Below are positions 16,601-25,222 of a DNA stretch of 63,508 nucleotides, one piece after another (positions within the stretch are counted from its first letter, which is position 1; every line of letters starts with the position of its first letter). The notes beneath the pieces are model-generated. The model had not been told where the DNA came from, did not search any database, and saw only the letters and a program-made list of their open reading frames with translations. A program made the translations under genes and the position numbers. Origin of the DNA: Paenibacillus tyrphae (GTDB lineage Bacteria > Bacillota > Bacilli > Paenibacillales > NBRC-103111); assembly GCF_024158745.1 (NCBI RefSeq), contig NZ_JAMZAW010000037.1, forward strand, positions 1 to 63,508. Direction: 5' to 3'.

Positions 16601-17116
16601 GATAACCCGTTCGGAGCCAGCTCGCCGGTGTATACGCGAGGCCACCGCAATCCGCAAGGGCTGGCCTGGCAGCCGGGGACGAACCGGCTCTTCTCTTCGG
16701 AGCACGGGGAAGCCGCCAAGGACGAAATTAACTATATCGTGCCCGGAGCCAACTACGGATGGCCGGATTACGAAGGCGATAACCAGAACAAGCCGGGCAT
16801 CACGCCGCCGCTTATCCACAGCGGCAATACAAGATGGGCGCCGTCAGGCATCACCTTCGTTACCGACGGACCGTGGAAAGGCGACCTGCTCGTATCCAAC
16901 CTTGTCGGGAAGCAGATTATCCGCATGCAGGTGAAAGAGGAGAACGGCAAGCCGGTGATCGGCAACCTGAGCTACCTGTATAAAAACACCTACGGCCGGA
17001 TCCGTGAGGTCATCGAAGCTCCAGACCGTTCGATCTACATTATTACAAGCAACAACGGCGACAAGAACGGCGACGGCACCCCGGATAAATTGATAAGACT
17101 GATACCGAATTTTTAA
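13670..17116 (+). CDS. Large secreted modular protein: beta-sandwich and FN3 repeats plus C-terminal glucose/sorbosone-dehydrogenase-like propeller
   Basis: 1148 residues. The signal peptide starts MRMKIKAAKALGISVLLALQ. Two near-identical beta-sandwich modules of the DUF1349/regulation-of-enolase type each begin with W(S/Q)(N/S)KDIGSPA. Each is followed by two fibronectin type III repeats (APSVPTGLTSPGQTETTVDL and similar). The last about 345 residues (from YTLQVVADNLEVPWALAF) form a soluble PQQ-sugar-dehydrogenase/sorbosone-dehydrogenase-like propeller (GGLLGIALDPNF, YHNGGRLKVGPDN, GHRNPQGLAW, EHGEAAKDEIN). It probably oxidises or binds extracellular sugars. The TTG at 13670, 6 nt after AGGGAG, is the best start; the open frame to 13454 crosses the leader hairpin. 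Confidence 0.85.
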   Translation: MRMKIKAAKALGISVLLALQLLVPAQGFGQEARQDSPETGNSNIPATTTSAVYGSGSIGALAAVPSPWSNKDIGSPALAGSADFNAGTGVYTVKGAGKDIWGTSDQFHYVYRPLTGNGAIIAQVTGQGNTDDFAKAGLMIRETLDANAKHVDIAAVPSGLYTFQYRNDVGGATTSVKTNATSPSWLKLERDGNTFKGSYSTDGSTWTEVSQTSVAMGSGVYVGLAVSSHNVSKLNTATFTNVSLGGSDTTAPSVPTGLTSPGQTETTVDLSWTGSTDNVGVTGYDVFQDGTLIGSPLGTSYSVVGLTPGTAYSFTVKAKDAAGNSSAASSPLSVTTKADTTAPTEPTNVAAAGKTDTTVTLTWTASTDNVAVTAYDIYRDGTLVKADVTDTSYTVTGLTASTAYSFTVKAKDAAGNQSAASSPLSVKTNAPGPGEVPAPWQSKDIGSPAVAGSAQYDANTDVFTVSGAGKDIWSTSDQFRYVYRPWSGDGTIVALISSQTNTDGWAKAGVMIRENLNADAKHADLLLSPSNGFTFQYRTAAGGTTESVKQASSSPAWVKLQRTGNVIKGFVSNNGMNWGDIGSVTVGMGTDVYFGLAVTSHDVNTASTATISKVTVNASGDVYPPTAPTNVAVDSKTDTSVGLTWLASVDDIGVTGYDVYRDGQLAGSTTTATSFKVTGLKASTTYSFTVKAKDAAGRVSEASTPLSVTTAAQPDTQSPTAPSNLTSPGKTSSSVSLAWTASTDNVGVFKYEVYKDGTLVDSPTGTTFTVSGLKASTTYSFTVKARDLAGNVSAASNTLSVKTSATSTDPYTLQVVADNLEVPWALAFAPDGRIFFTERNSGRVRVVVNGQVRSTPVITLGAPFYYQPKSEGGLLGIALDPNFETNHYMYLYHTYKDSNNTVKNRLVRLIENNNTAKLDKVLLDKLPGAVYHNGGRLKVGPDNKLYFSNGNYGKTDDTLTYLGGKIFRLNLDGTIPSDNPFGASSPVYTRGHRNPQGLAWQPGTNRLFSSEHGEAAKDEINYIVPGANYGWPDYEGDNQNKPGITPPLIHSGNTRWAPSGITFVTDGPWKGDLLVSNLVGKQIIRMQVKEENGKPVIGNLSYLYKNTYGRIREVIEAPDRSIYIITSNNGDKNGDGTPDKLIRLIPNF

Positions 17117-17132
17117 GCGCACAGATCATAAA

Positions 17133-17216
17133 GAGGACCGCTCCGACGATCTTGCCTCCAATGTGGTTAGGCTGTGTCTAACCATTAGGGGGCAGTTCAT
17201 CGGGGCGGTCCCTTCT
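17133..17216. terminator. Long hairpin between convergent genes
   Basis: GGACCGCTCCGA pairs with TCGGGGCGGTCC around a nested TGGTTAG/CTAACCA hairpin. It is weak in T on both sides. It sits between the modular protein and the MarR gene and probably serves both. Confidence 0.6.
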
Positions 17217-17221
17217 ATGTT

Positions 17222-17656
17222 TTACTCGGACATTTTATGGGCAATTTTCTCGAAGCTTTGCAGGAACGGCTCCAGCTCCTGCGGCTCCAGATAGGACAAG
17301 TAGGTGTTGATCACTTCCGAGCGGAGCGCCCGGATACGGAGCAGCGCCTCGCGCGCCTGCTCGGTCGCTTCCAGAAGCACGACGCGCCTGTCGTTCTCGT
17401 CGTGCTTCCGGTGCACGAACCCGTTCTGCACCAGTCGGTCGATCATGACGGTAATCGCGCTCGGCGTCACTTCCATCCGTTGGGCCAGCCGGCCGACTTG
17501 GCACGGCTCGCATTTGACGATCGTATACAGCATCATGATCTGCGGCCCTGTCAAATTCAGATCGGCAGGCAATGCCAATCCCGGTCCGAGTTTTTGGAAC
17601 ATTGTAAAAAACGCTTTTTCAAACCGCTCGATCGCGTGATCCATAGGATCAGCCAT
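17222..17656 (-). CDS. MarR-family transcriptional regulator
   Basis: 144 residues. The winged helix has CQVGRLAQRMEVTPSAITVMIDRL and the wing RKHDENDRRVVLLEAT (Asp-x-Arg signature). The ATG at 17656 follows GAGGAG. It is divergent from lhr, so it may control itself and possibly that promoter region. The ligand is unknown. Confidence 0.9.
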   Translation of the reverse strand: MADPMDHAIERFEKAFFTMFQKLGPGLALPADLNLTGPQIMMLYTIVKCEPCQVGRLAQRMEVTPSAITVMIDRLVQNGFVHRKHDENDRRVVLLEATEQAREALLRIRALRSEVINTYLSYLEPQELEPFLQSFEKIAHKMSE

Positions 17657-17889
17657 GCTTTTCAGCTCCTCGTTTCGAAATAATCCGATATTTAAAGTGT
17701 TAATAGGTTAGATTTAATTTATTCGAATGAATCGTAGCACCGAGTTGAACATGTGTCAATGGAAGACAGCGGCCCGGACGGCGGGGAAGACGGAATTTCG
17801 CTTGGATGTGCCGGCGCTTGTTTTTTGGTATGATACCGATATCGAACGTACATTTGGGAAGAAACTTAGGGGAAGAAGGGGAAACGAAC

Positions 17890-20800
17890 ATGGATGCGGA
17901 GTCGCCAATCGGGTTTCATCCGCTGCTGGCCGCCTGGTTCGGGCAGACGTTCGGGGAGCCGACGGAGGTGCAGCTGCGGGCGTGGGAGTCGATCGGATCG
18001 GGCGCTCATACCTTGATTGCCGCGCCGACGGGATCGGGCAAGACGCTTGCGGCGCTGCTGCCCTGCTTGGACCGGATTGTGACCGGCAAGGCGGCGGACG
18101 GACCGGTCCGGGGAGTAAAGCTGCTGTATGTCACGCCGCTCAAGGCGCTGAACAACGATATTCACCATCATGTTGTCGGCTTTATCGATCAATTGGAGCG
18201 GACCGCGGCGGAGACCGGCCTGCCGTGGCCGGGACTGACCGTCGGCGTCCGTACGGGCGATACGACGCAGAGCACCCGTGCGTCGATGCTGCGGCAGCCG
18301 CCGGACGTGCTCGTGACGACACCCGAGTCATTGTATATTTTGCTGACGTCTCTGAAAGGCAGAGACATGCTGCGGACCATTCGCCATGTGATTGTAGACG
18401 AGATTCATGATCTGGCCGAGGGAGCCAGAGGGCTGCATTTGTCGGTGACGCTGGAGCGTCTCGTCGCCTGGTGCGGACGTTCCCCACAGCGCATTGGCGT
18501 GTCGGCGACGCAAAAGCCGATTGAGCGGGTCGCCCGTTTTCTCGGAGGCTGGGAGCCTGCGGAGACGGGGGAAGCGAACGGCGAGGCCATGGCGGAAGGG
18601 AGCGGGTCGGATGAAGCTCAAGCCGGATTGGACGATACTGTAGTGGGTATATTCGTAGAAGCCGGTAATGGTACGATTGCGGACGCCCCCATGCGGCCTC
18701 GTCCGGTGAACATTGTGGAGAGCCGGATGCACAAGGCGCTTCAGCTTGCGGTCACGATGCCGGAGCAAACGTTCATTACGCAGGACAAGCAGGAAGCCGT
18801 CTGGGGGCCGGTCACCGAACGCCTCGTGAAGCTCATGGAAGGAAGCCGGTCCGTGCTGATCTTCGCCAACAACCGGAGGCTTTGCGAGCGGCTGACGCTG
18901 CGGCTGAACGACCATGTCGGCTACGAAATGGCCCGCTCGCATCACGGCAGCGTCTCCCGGGAGCAGCGGCTTGAGGTGGAGCGCGCGCTCAAGGCGGGCG
19001 AGCTTCGCTGCCTCGTGGCAACGTCTTCGCTGGAGCTGGGTATCGACGTCGGCCACATCGATCTGGTCGTACAGATCGATTCGCCGAAGAGCGCAGCCGC
19101 GGGAATTCAGCGCATCGGCCGGGCCGGTCACAGCGTCGGCGGGGTCAGCCGGGGGGTCATTTTGGCGCGCAGCCGCGGCCAACTGCCGGAATGCGCGGTG
19201 CTGGCCCGCCGCGTGCTGGAGCGCGATATCGAGGAAATCCGCATCCCGGTGCAGTCGCTGGACATCTTGTGCCAGCAAATCGCGGCGATCGTAGCGGGAG
19301 GCGATTGGACGATCGACGAGCTGGCTCGCGTGCTGGCTGGCAGCTATGGGTACCGGGATTTTCCGCGTCAGAGGCTATTGGACGTGCTGCAGGTGTTGTC
19401 CGGTTACTACCCGTTCGTTCGTCCTCTCCTGGACTGGGACCGCGACACAGGCGTACTGTCCCGCCGCGGGGTAACGGCCATGGCCGCCATTATGGGGGCC
19501 GGCACGATTCCCCAGAGCAGCGCGTACCCGGTGCATCATGCGGACAGTCGCGTGCACATCGGCGAGCTGGACGAGGAGTATATTCACGAAAGCCGGGTCG
19601 GCGACGTGTTCCAGCTCGGAACGTCGTCTTGGAAAATTCAATCGATCAAAAACGACCGGGTGTACGTCGTCGAAGCGGGCAACCGGTTCAGCGAGATTCC
19701 ATTTTGGCGGGGCGAAGGGCAGGGGCGCACGTATGAGATGTCGCAGGACATCGGGCGGTTCATGGACGAGCTGGAGCGCGGGCTGGAACGGGAGGAGCCG
19801 CATGGCACGCTGGACTGGCTGATCCGGGATTATGGGCTGGACGCCGGAGCCGCGGGCGAGCTGATTGCGCTGGTTCGGTCGCAGAAGGCCGTGTCGGCGG
19901 TGCCGACGCACCGCCGCATCGTCATCGAGCGGTTCCGCGACGAGCTGAAGCAGTGGCATGCCATCGTGCACAGCACATTCGGCCGGACGTTCAACCGAAC
20001 GTGGCTACTGGCGCTTCGGCAGCATGGGGAGGAGCGTTTCCCCGTGCGGCTGTTCGCGAATGCCAAGGACAACGGCATTCATTTCGTCTTGTCCGGCGCC
20101 GACGAGGGAATGGCCGCAAGCTTCGTGGCGATGCTTCGCGGCGTGACGTCCGTCCGGCTCGAAGCGCTGCTGCGCGAAGCGGTTCCGTCTTCGCCGCAGT
20201 TCGGGTCGGCGTTTCGCCGTCTGGCCGAGACGTCGCTGCTGCTGTCGCGAAGCTTTACGCGCACCCCGGCGTGGAAGAAGCGGCTGCGCAGCGAGGAGCT
20301 GCTGCGGGAATCGCTGCCGTACGCCGAGCGCTTTCCTTTTCTCGGCGAGGCGATGCGCATTTGCCTGCAGGAGGAGCTGGACATGCCGCGGGTGCGGGAG
20401 GCGCTGGAGCAGATTGAGGCCGGAGCGCTCGAGGTGAACGTGCGCGAGAGCCTGTTTCCTTCGCCGCTGGCCGCGGCGTTTCTGACCGAGTTCATGGGCG
20501 CCCAAATTTACGAGTCCGACGCCGTCGGCAAAGATATTCAACTGCAGCTGCTCGGCTTGGAGCGGGCGCAAGCCGGGCGGCTGTTCGGCGAGAGCCCGGT
20601 GCTGGCCGCGGGGCAGCCGGACCGGGGCGCTGCGGAGGAGGAGCCGTGGCCGGCTTCCGCCCCGCTGGAGCTGGAGCAGCCGGAGACGCTGCTGCGCCTC
20701 CTGAAGCAGCGAGGCGACCGGACTGCTGCGGAGATGTCGAGGCTAGCCGCCGATAGCGGCGCTGACGAGGCGCAGCTGCAGGCGGAGGACGGGAGCGGCC

Positions 20801-22443
20801 CGAGTTCGGCAGAACCTGCGGGCGTGCCGCGAGCGGAAGAGATCGGCAAGCTGCTCCGCCGATTGGAAGAGGAAGGAAAAGTGCGTCTGATCGAAATCGG
20901 CGGAGAAGAGCGCTGGATCTGTTCCGACGAAGCGGATACGTATGCGCGGTTTCCGGACGATCCGTTGGCCGCTCGGTTTGTGCTGACCCGTTATATGGAG
21001 CACCGCGTGTCGTTTACGGCGGAAGAGCTTGCCGCCCGGTACGGCGCGGCTTTGCCGCTTATCGACGACCTTGTAGGGCAGTGGGCCGCGGATGGGACGA
21101 TCGAACCGGCCTTTGGCGGAAGCGAAGCCGGACCGCGGACGTGGGTGAGCCGCGAAACGGCGGAGCGCCGGATCCGCAGAGCCGAACGGGCGCTGCGCGA
21201 GCAGGCCGAGCCGGTCGATCCGGTCCGGTACTGCCGGTTCTTGATGGCCGCGCAGCATATCTTGCCCGGCAGCCGCCTCAGCGGGGAAGAGGGGCTCCTG
21301 GACGCGATCGGCAAGCTGCAAGGCTGGTTTTTGCCGCTGCCGGAATGGGAGGCGTCGGTGTTTCCTTTGCGCTTGACCGATTACCGCAAAGAAACGCTCG
21401 ACCGGCTGTGCGCGGCGGGCGAGGTGATCTGGATCGGGCGTAAGGAAGCGGGAGAGAAGGAAGGCCGGGTCGCCTTCTTTCTGGCGGAAGCGAAGGAGCT
21501 TTACGCCCCCCTGCTCAAGCGGGGAGCGGTCTCGAAGCACGAGCCGCTGCTGGCGCTGCTCCGGCGCAAGGGCGCTAGCTTCCTGTCGGCGCTCAGCCGC
21601 GAAACGGGAAGCGTCCCGTCGGAGCTGACGGCGGATTTGATCGAACTGGCTTGGGAGGGGCTCGTCTCCAACGACCAGTTTGCGCCGCTGCGGATGAATG
21701 GAAGCGGCAGGAAGTCTACTTCCAAAACTGCCGCCAAATTCCAATCCGGCCTTGGCCGCTGGTATGCGCTGGAGACGCTGGCGGAGGAGCAGCCGGGCGG
21801 AGGCGACTCGCTCGGCGCTTGGGTGAAGCAAACGCTGGACGGCAGCGCGCTGCTTACGCGGGACCTCGCCGGTACGCTGCTGCCGTGGTCCTGGGACGAC
21901 GTGTACGGCTCGTTGAAGCAGTTGGAGCTGTGGGGGATGCTGACCCGCGGCTTCTGGGTCCGAGATATTGCGGCGATGCAGTTTTCCGCGCCGGAGACGG
22001 TAGGGCGTCTCCGGGAGGCGGTCTGGGAAGCGGGAGGCGGCGAAACGGTGCTGCTTCCGGCCGCCGATCCCGCCAATCCGTTCGGATTGACGGTGAGATG
22101 GCCGGCCGCGCCGGGTGTCGCTTTTGCCCGCAAGCCGGGTAACGATCTCGTCTTCCGCGGCGGCCGCTGGGTGTTGTGGTGCGAAAATAACGGCAGGCGC
22201 ATGCACACGCTACACGCGCTGGCCGGCGTGCCGGAAGAGGAATGGCTGCCGGAGGAAGAGCGGCTGCAGATGCTTCGGGCCGTGCTGCAATCGGTTTTGA
22301 AGAAGCCGGGCGTCCGCAAAGTGGTCATCGATACGTGGAACGGGGAGCCGGTGCTGGACACGCCTGCTGCCGGTATGCTGCGGCAGCTCGGAGCGGAGGC
22401 CGACCGCGCTTCGCTCGTCCTGTGGCCGAGCTCGTTGCGATAA
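17890..22443 (+). CDS. lhr: Lhr-type ATP-dependent helicase (long form)
   Basis: 1517 residues, close to the E. coli Lhr length. Superfamily 2 motifs: APTGSGKT (45-52, Walker A), TPLKALNND (Ia), TTPESLY, VDEIHDL (169-175, DEIH box), SATQ, then the second RecA domain with IFANNRR, HHGSVSREQR, ATSSLELGIDVG and QRIGRAGH. A winged-helix and Lhr-specific domain follow, then a long C-terminal extension. Lhr is a DNA/RNA-DNA translocase linked to repair. The ATG at 17890 has AAGGGG upstream; 28 earlier in-frame codons lack a site. It is very GC-rich and followed by a small gene. Confidence 0.92.
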   Translation: MDAESPIGFHPLLAAWFGQTFGEPTEVQLRAWESIGSGAHTLIAAPTGSGKTLAALLPCLDRIVTGKAADGPVRGVKLLYVTPLKALNNDIHHHVVGFIDQLERTAAETGLPWPGLTVGVRTGDTTQSTRASMLRQPPDVLVTTPESLYILLTSLKGRDMLRTIRHVIVDEIHDLAEGARGLHLSVTLERLVAWCGRSPQRIGVSATQKPIERVARFLGGWEPAETGEANGEAMAEGSGSDEAQAGLDDTVVGIFVEAGNGTIADAPMRPRPVNIVESRMHKALQLAVTMPEQTFITQDKQEAVWGPVTERLVKLMEGSRSVLIFANNRRLCERLTLRLNDHVGYEMARSHHGSVSREQRLEVERALKAGELRCLVATSSLELGIDVGHIDLVVQIDSPKSAAAGIQRIGRAGHSVGGVSRGVILARSRGQLPECAVLARRVLERDIEEIRIPVQSLDILCQQIAAIVAGGDWTIDELARVLAGSYGYRDFPRQRLLDVLQVLSGYYPFVRPLLDWDRDTGVLSRRGVTAMAAIMGAGTIPQSSAYPVHHADSRVHIGELDEEYIHESRVGDVFQLGTSSWKIQSIKNDRVYVVEAGNRFSEIPFWRGEGQGRTYEMSQDIGRFMDELERGLEREEPHGTLDWLIRDYGLDAGAAGELIALVRSQKAVSAVPTHRRIVIERFRDELKQWHAIVHSTFGRTFNRTWLLALRQHGEERFPVRLFANAKDNGIHFVLSGADEGMAASFVAMLRGVTSVRLEALLREAVPSSPQFGSAFRRLAETSLLLSRSFTRTPAWKKRLRSEELLRESLPYAERFPFLGEAMRICLQEELDMPRVREALEQIEAGALEVNVRESLFPSPLAAAFLTEFMGAQIYESDAVGKDIQLQLLGLERAQAGRLFGESPVLAAGQPDRGAAEEEPWPASAPLELEQPETLLRLLKQRGDRTAAEMSRLAADSGADEAQLQAEDGSGPSSAEPAGVPRAEEIGKLLRRLEEEGKVRLIEIGGEERWICSDEADTYARFPDDPLAARFVLTRYMEHRVSFTAEELAARYGAALPLIDDLVGQWAADGTIEPAFGGSEAGPRTWVSRETAERRIRRAERALREQAEPVDPVRYCRFLMAAQHILPGSRLSGEEGLLDAIGKLQGWFLPLPEWEASVFPLRLTDYRKETLDRLCAAGEVIWIGRKEAGEKEGRVAFFLAEAKELYAPLLKRGAVSKHEPLLALLRRKGASFLSALSRETGSVPSELTADLIELAWEGLVSNDQFAPLRMNGSGRKSTSKTAAKFQSGLGRWYALETLAEEQPGGGDSLGAWVKQTLDGSALLTRDLAGTLLPWSWDDVYGSLKQLELWGMLTRGFWVRDIAAMQFSAPETVGRLREAVWEAGGGETVLLPAADPANPFGLTVRWPAAPGVAFARKPGNDLVFRGGRWVLWCENNGRRMHTLHALAGVPEEEWLPEEERLQMLRAVLQSVLKKPGVRKVVIDTWNGEPVLDTPAAGMLRQLGAEADRASLVLWPSSLR

Positions 22444-22471
22444 ATTTTGCTTTTGGGAAAGGATGAACCGG

Positions 22472-22684
22472 ATGAGAAGCATAGAAGAGCGGTTAAACGA
22501 ATATAAAGAAAGGGCGGCCTCCGTTAGCCGGGAATCCGGCGAGGCGGCTCAAGCCTTCGCTCTGGAGCTGATCGGAGAGATCGAGAGGCTGGCGGGCGAA
22601 AACAAGCGGCTGCGCAAAGCGCTCGCCCAGTCGGCGGACCGGCGGTACGAATCGACGAAATTAAGGGACGCCTTAAGAGAATAG
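22472..22684 (+). CDS. Small charged helical protein, function unknown
   Basis: About 70 residues, almost all predicted helix and highly charged (MRSIEERLNEYKERAASV..., then EIERLAGENKRLRKAL), with heptad-like leucines suggesting a coiled coil. The ATG at 22472 has AAAGGA 8 nt upstream; the ATG at 22463 abuts that site. It begins 28 bp after lhr and is probably cotranscribed. No family recognised. Confidence 0.6.
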   Translation: MRSIEERLNEYKERAASVSRESGEAAQAFALELIGEIERLAGENKRLRKALAQSADRRYESTKLRDALRE

Positions 22685-22740
22685 CAGGTTTATGCCTCCG
22701 GATGGCCCGCGAAATAAATAATTTAGCAATAAAATACTTA

Positions 22741-22769
22741 TTGACAGCCGCCGAAAATGGGCATAGAAT
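22741..22769 (+). promoter_or_regulatory. Sigma-A type promoter of the DAACS symporter gene
   Basis: -35 TTGACA (22741-22746), an exact 17-bp spacer and -10 TAGAAT (22764-22769). The start codon is 55 bp beyond. No palindromic operator was obvious. Confidence 0.85.
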
Positions 22770-22823
22770 ACCTAGTAAACGAGTAGGGATTATTAGGATA
22801 TACTCTCAAGGAGGCGCATGATT

Positions 22824-24188
22824 GTGAATTCCCTATACATTGCCAGTTGGGCTGTGGCTGTCGTAGTCCTGCTGTTGCTATTTTTCGCGGCCAAGAAAAA
22901 GGTGGGTTTCGGGACGCGTGTATTAATCGCCATGGTGCTCGGCGTAGTCGTCGGGGCGGCGTTCGGTAAAGAGGCGACAGATCTCGGAACGATCGGTTCC
23001 ATCTACGTCAACCTGATCAAAATGATCGTTATGCCGCTTGTCATCGCAACGATTATTTCGAGCATTACGTCCGTATCCGATCCGAATATGCTTCGAAAGG
23101 TCGGAACGAAAACGATCGCATTGTTCCTGATCACGACCGGTATCGCGGCGGCCATCGGTGTCGTCGTTGCGGTGATCATCGATCCGGGCGCTGGCATTCC
23201 TTACGTGCAGGATGTCAAATTCGCCGCCAGAGAAATTCCGTCGTTCCTGAAAGTATTTATGGATCTCGTACCGGCAAACCCGGTGAACGAGATGGCTACC
23301 GGCAAGGTCGTGCCGGTGATCGTATTCGCCATGTTCGTCGCGGTCGCCATTACGATCGAAGGCAACCGCAAGCCGGAATCGGTCCGGCCGATCAAAGAAG
23401 TGATTCAATCGTTCGCCGTCGTGATGTTCCGCGTGACGAAGCTGATCATCCGCCTGACGCCTTACGGCGTGTTCGGACTGATGGCGGCGATGGCTGCAAA
23501 ATACGGCCTCGCTTCGCTGCTGCCGATGGGCAAAGTGGTCATTGCCGTTTACATCGCTTGCTTGCTGCACTTCGTTCTGACTTACGGCTTTCTGGTCACG
23601 TTCGTGGCGCGGGTCAATCCGATCCGCTTCCTGAAAAAGATTTATCCCGTGCTGGCCGTCGCTTTTACGACGCGGAGCAGCTATGCGACGCTGCCGGTTA
23701 ACCTGGAGGTTATCACGAAGCGGCTTAAAGTATCCGACCGGATCGCCAGCTTCGTCGCTCCGCTGGGCGCTACGATCAACATGAACGGTTGCGGCGGTTT
23801 GTATCCGGCAATTGTCGCGATCTTTGTCGCCAAAGTATTCGGCATCGATCTGACGATCACGCATTACCTGCTCATCGTCGGCTCGGCGATGATCGCTTCC
23901 ATCGGCGTGGCCGGGGTGCCCGGACCGGCTTCGATCTCGACGACGGTCGTGCTGGCCAGCGTCGGTCTTCCGATCGAAGGGATGGCGATGGTGCTTGGCA
24001 TCGACGCGATTCTCGATATGGCCCGGACCGCCATCAACGCAACGGGTACGACCGTCAGCTCCCTTGTCGTCGCCGTAACGGAGAAAGAATTCAACCGTGA
24101 GGCGTTCAACAACGAAGCGGACGAAGAGCTCGAAAACTACGACGTGTCTTCGCGCAACGGCGGGTCCAAAACCGTGGTCGCCGGTTGA
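22824..24188 (+). CDS. Dicarboxylate/amino acid:cation symporter (DAACS), TcyP-like
   Basis: 454 residues. Eight helices and re-entrant loops of the GltP/DctA fold are visible: MIVMPLVIATIISSIT, the Ser-rich loop FTTRSSYATLPVN, GATINMNGCGGLYPA (NMDGT-like motif) and GVPGPASISTT. The TTRSS loop and GC-containing NMNG region resemble the cystine transporter TcyP more than DctA, so L-cystine uptake is a reasonable but unproven guess. The GTG at 22824 (9 nt after AAGGAGG) is better spaced than the ATG at 22818. A strong promoter lies upstream and a terminator downstream. Confidence 0.85.
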   Translation: MNSLYIASWAVAVVVLLLLFFAAKKKVGFGTRVLIAMVLGVVVGAAFGKEATDLGTIGSIYVNLIKMIVMPLVIATIISSITSVSDPNMLRKVGTKTIALFLITTGIAAAIGVVVAVIIDPGAGIPYVQDVKFAAREIPSFLKVFMDLVPANPVNEMATGKVVPVIVFAMFVAVAITIEGNRKPESVRPIKEVIQSFAVVMFRVTKLIIRLTPYGVFGLMAAMAAKYGLASLLPMGKVVIAVYIACLLHFVLTYGFLVTFVARVNPIRFLKKIYPVLAVAFTTRSSYATLPVNLEVITKRLKVSDRIASFVAPLGATINMNGCGGLYPAIVAIFVAKVFGIDLTITHYLLIVGSAMIASIGVAGVPGPASISTTVVLASVGLPIEGMAMVLGIDAILDMARTAINATGTTVSSLVVAVTEKEFNREAFNNEADEELENYDVSSRNGGSKTVVAG

Positions 24189-24222
24189 TACGAACGGAAA
24201 TAAAATAGTCTCTGCCAATGCC

Positions 24223-24260
24223 AAACACCGCTCTTTCGCAAAGGGCGGTGTTTGTTCGTT
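24223..24260 (+). terminator. Terminator after the symporter gene
   Basis: AAACACCGC...AAAG hairpin (stem AAACACCGC with GCGGTGTTT, loop TCTTTCGCAAAGG) followed by a T-rich tail. Confidence 0.75.
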
Positions 24261-24340
24261 TCCGACGTTTCGCTGGACCGCTATGCTCTATGGTAAAATA
24301 GGGCTGACTCAGCTTCAGTTTCTGCAAAGGGGGAAGGCGA

Positions 24341-25222
24341 ATGGAGACTAGCGTGGGTCAAGCGAACCTTCTGCTGCGCGTGCCGGAGGTGACGGCGGCG
24401 CTGCGCTTTTACGAGCAGACGCTCGGCTGGGAGCGCCTGGAGCTGTGCGCAGCAGCGGGCTACGCGCTACTGCGTCAGCCCGGCGGCGATGCAGCGCTGC
24501 TCGCCGCGGAAGGCACGGCGGCGGAAGCGCTCCGCCGCCTGCAGGCTCCGGCATGCCGGGAGCTGTCGCCCGGCGGCCGGTTTTATGTGCCAGCGCCGCC
24601 CGGCGAGGCGCTGGAGCGGCTCCAGCAGCGCGCCGCGGAGGCCGGCGGGCGCTGGTTGGACGAGACGGAGCCGGGCTGCTGGCGGACCGTCACGATTACG
24701 ACGCCGGAGGGCTATCGCGCGGCGTACTGGCAGGAGCTGTTTCCGAGCGACGAGGAAACACTCGCTTTGTTCGCAGCGGGGCCGGACCGGCTGGAGGCCG
24801 CGCTGGCGGGGCTTGGCGAGGCCGCCGGGCTCGATCTGGCCCGGGCGCCCGGCACATGGAGCATCCGCGAGCAGGTGCTCCATGTGGTGGATCTGGAGCT
24901 TGCGGCGCTGCACAAGCTCAAGTTCGCTTTGGCCGGGCCGGAGCGCGGACGCGCCTACAACGGCAACGGCTTCTCGCAGGACGCGTGGGCCGCAGGCATG
25001 CGTTACGCTTCGCGGCCGGTCCGCGCCGAGGTCGCGCTGTTTCGGCTGCTGCGCGAGCACGTGCTCAGTGTATGCGAGCATACGCCGGGAGCGCTGGCAC
25101 GCAGCGTTATCGCCTCCGGCAGGGAGGAGACGGCCGGCCGCCTGATGAAAATGATGGCCGGCCACGCGAACGTCCACATTCGCCGGATCGGCGAAATCCG
25201 GAAGCGGCACGGCATCGATTAG
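24341..25222 (+). CDS. VOC (glyoxalase-like) domain fused to a DinB-family domain
   Basis: 293 residues. The N-terminal half (about 5-135) has a vicinal-oxygen-chelate fold: LLLRVPEVTAALRFYEQTLGWERLEL and TITTPEGYRAAYWQELF. The C-terminal half (about 140-290) is a DinB four-helix bundle with WSIREQVLHVVDLELAALHK and HANVHIRRIGEI, whose histidines are the likely metal ligands. DinB-like proteins include bacillithiol-dependent transferases; a VOC partner suggests thiol-linked detoxification, which is inference. Extremely GC-rich. Its TAG stop interlocks with the stop of the convergent HAD gene (bases 25219-25222). Confidence 0.8.
   Translation: METSVGQANLLLRVPEVTAALRFYEQTLGWERLELCAAAGYALLRQPGGDAALLAAEGTAAEALRRLQAPACRELSPGGRFYVPAPPGEALERLQQRAAEAGGRWLDETEPGCWRTVTITTPEGYRAAYWQELFPSDEETLALFAAGPDRLEAALAGLGEAAGLDLARAPGTWSIREQVLHVVDLELAALHKLKFALAGPERGRAYNGNGFSQDAWAAGMRYASRPVRAEVALFRLLREHVLSVCEHTPGALARSVIASGREETAGRLMKMMAGHANVHIRRIGEIRKRHGID

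Noticed and set aside
14939..16819. 626-codon open frame on the minus strand
   Set aside because: It lies opposite the modular secreted protein, has Arg-rich low-quality composition and no start signals; a shadow of high-GC coding DNA.
17806..17889. 28-codon extension of lhr
   Set aside because: No ribosome binding site and non-homologous composition; ATG 17890 gives the expected N-terminus.
20743..22206. 487-codon minus-strand open frame inside lhr
   Set aside because: Shadow frame; lhr motifs are continuous on the plus strand.
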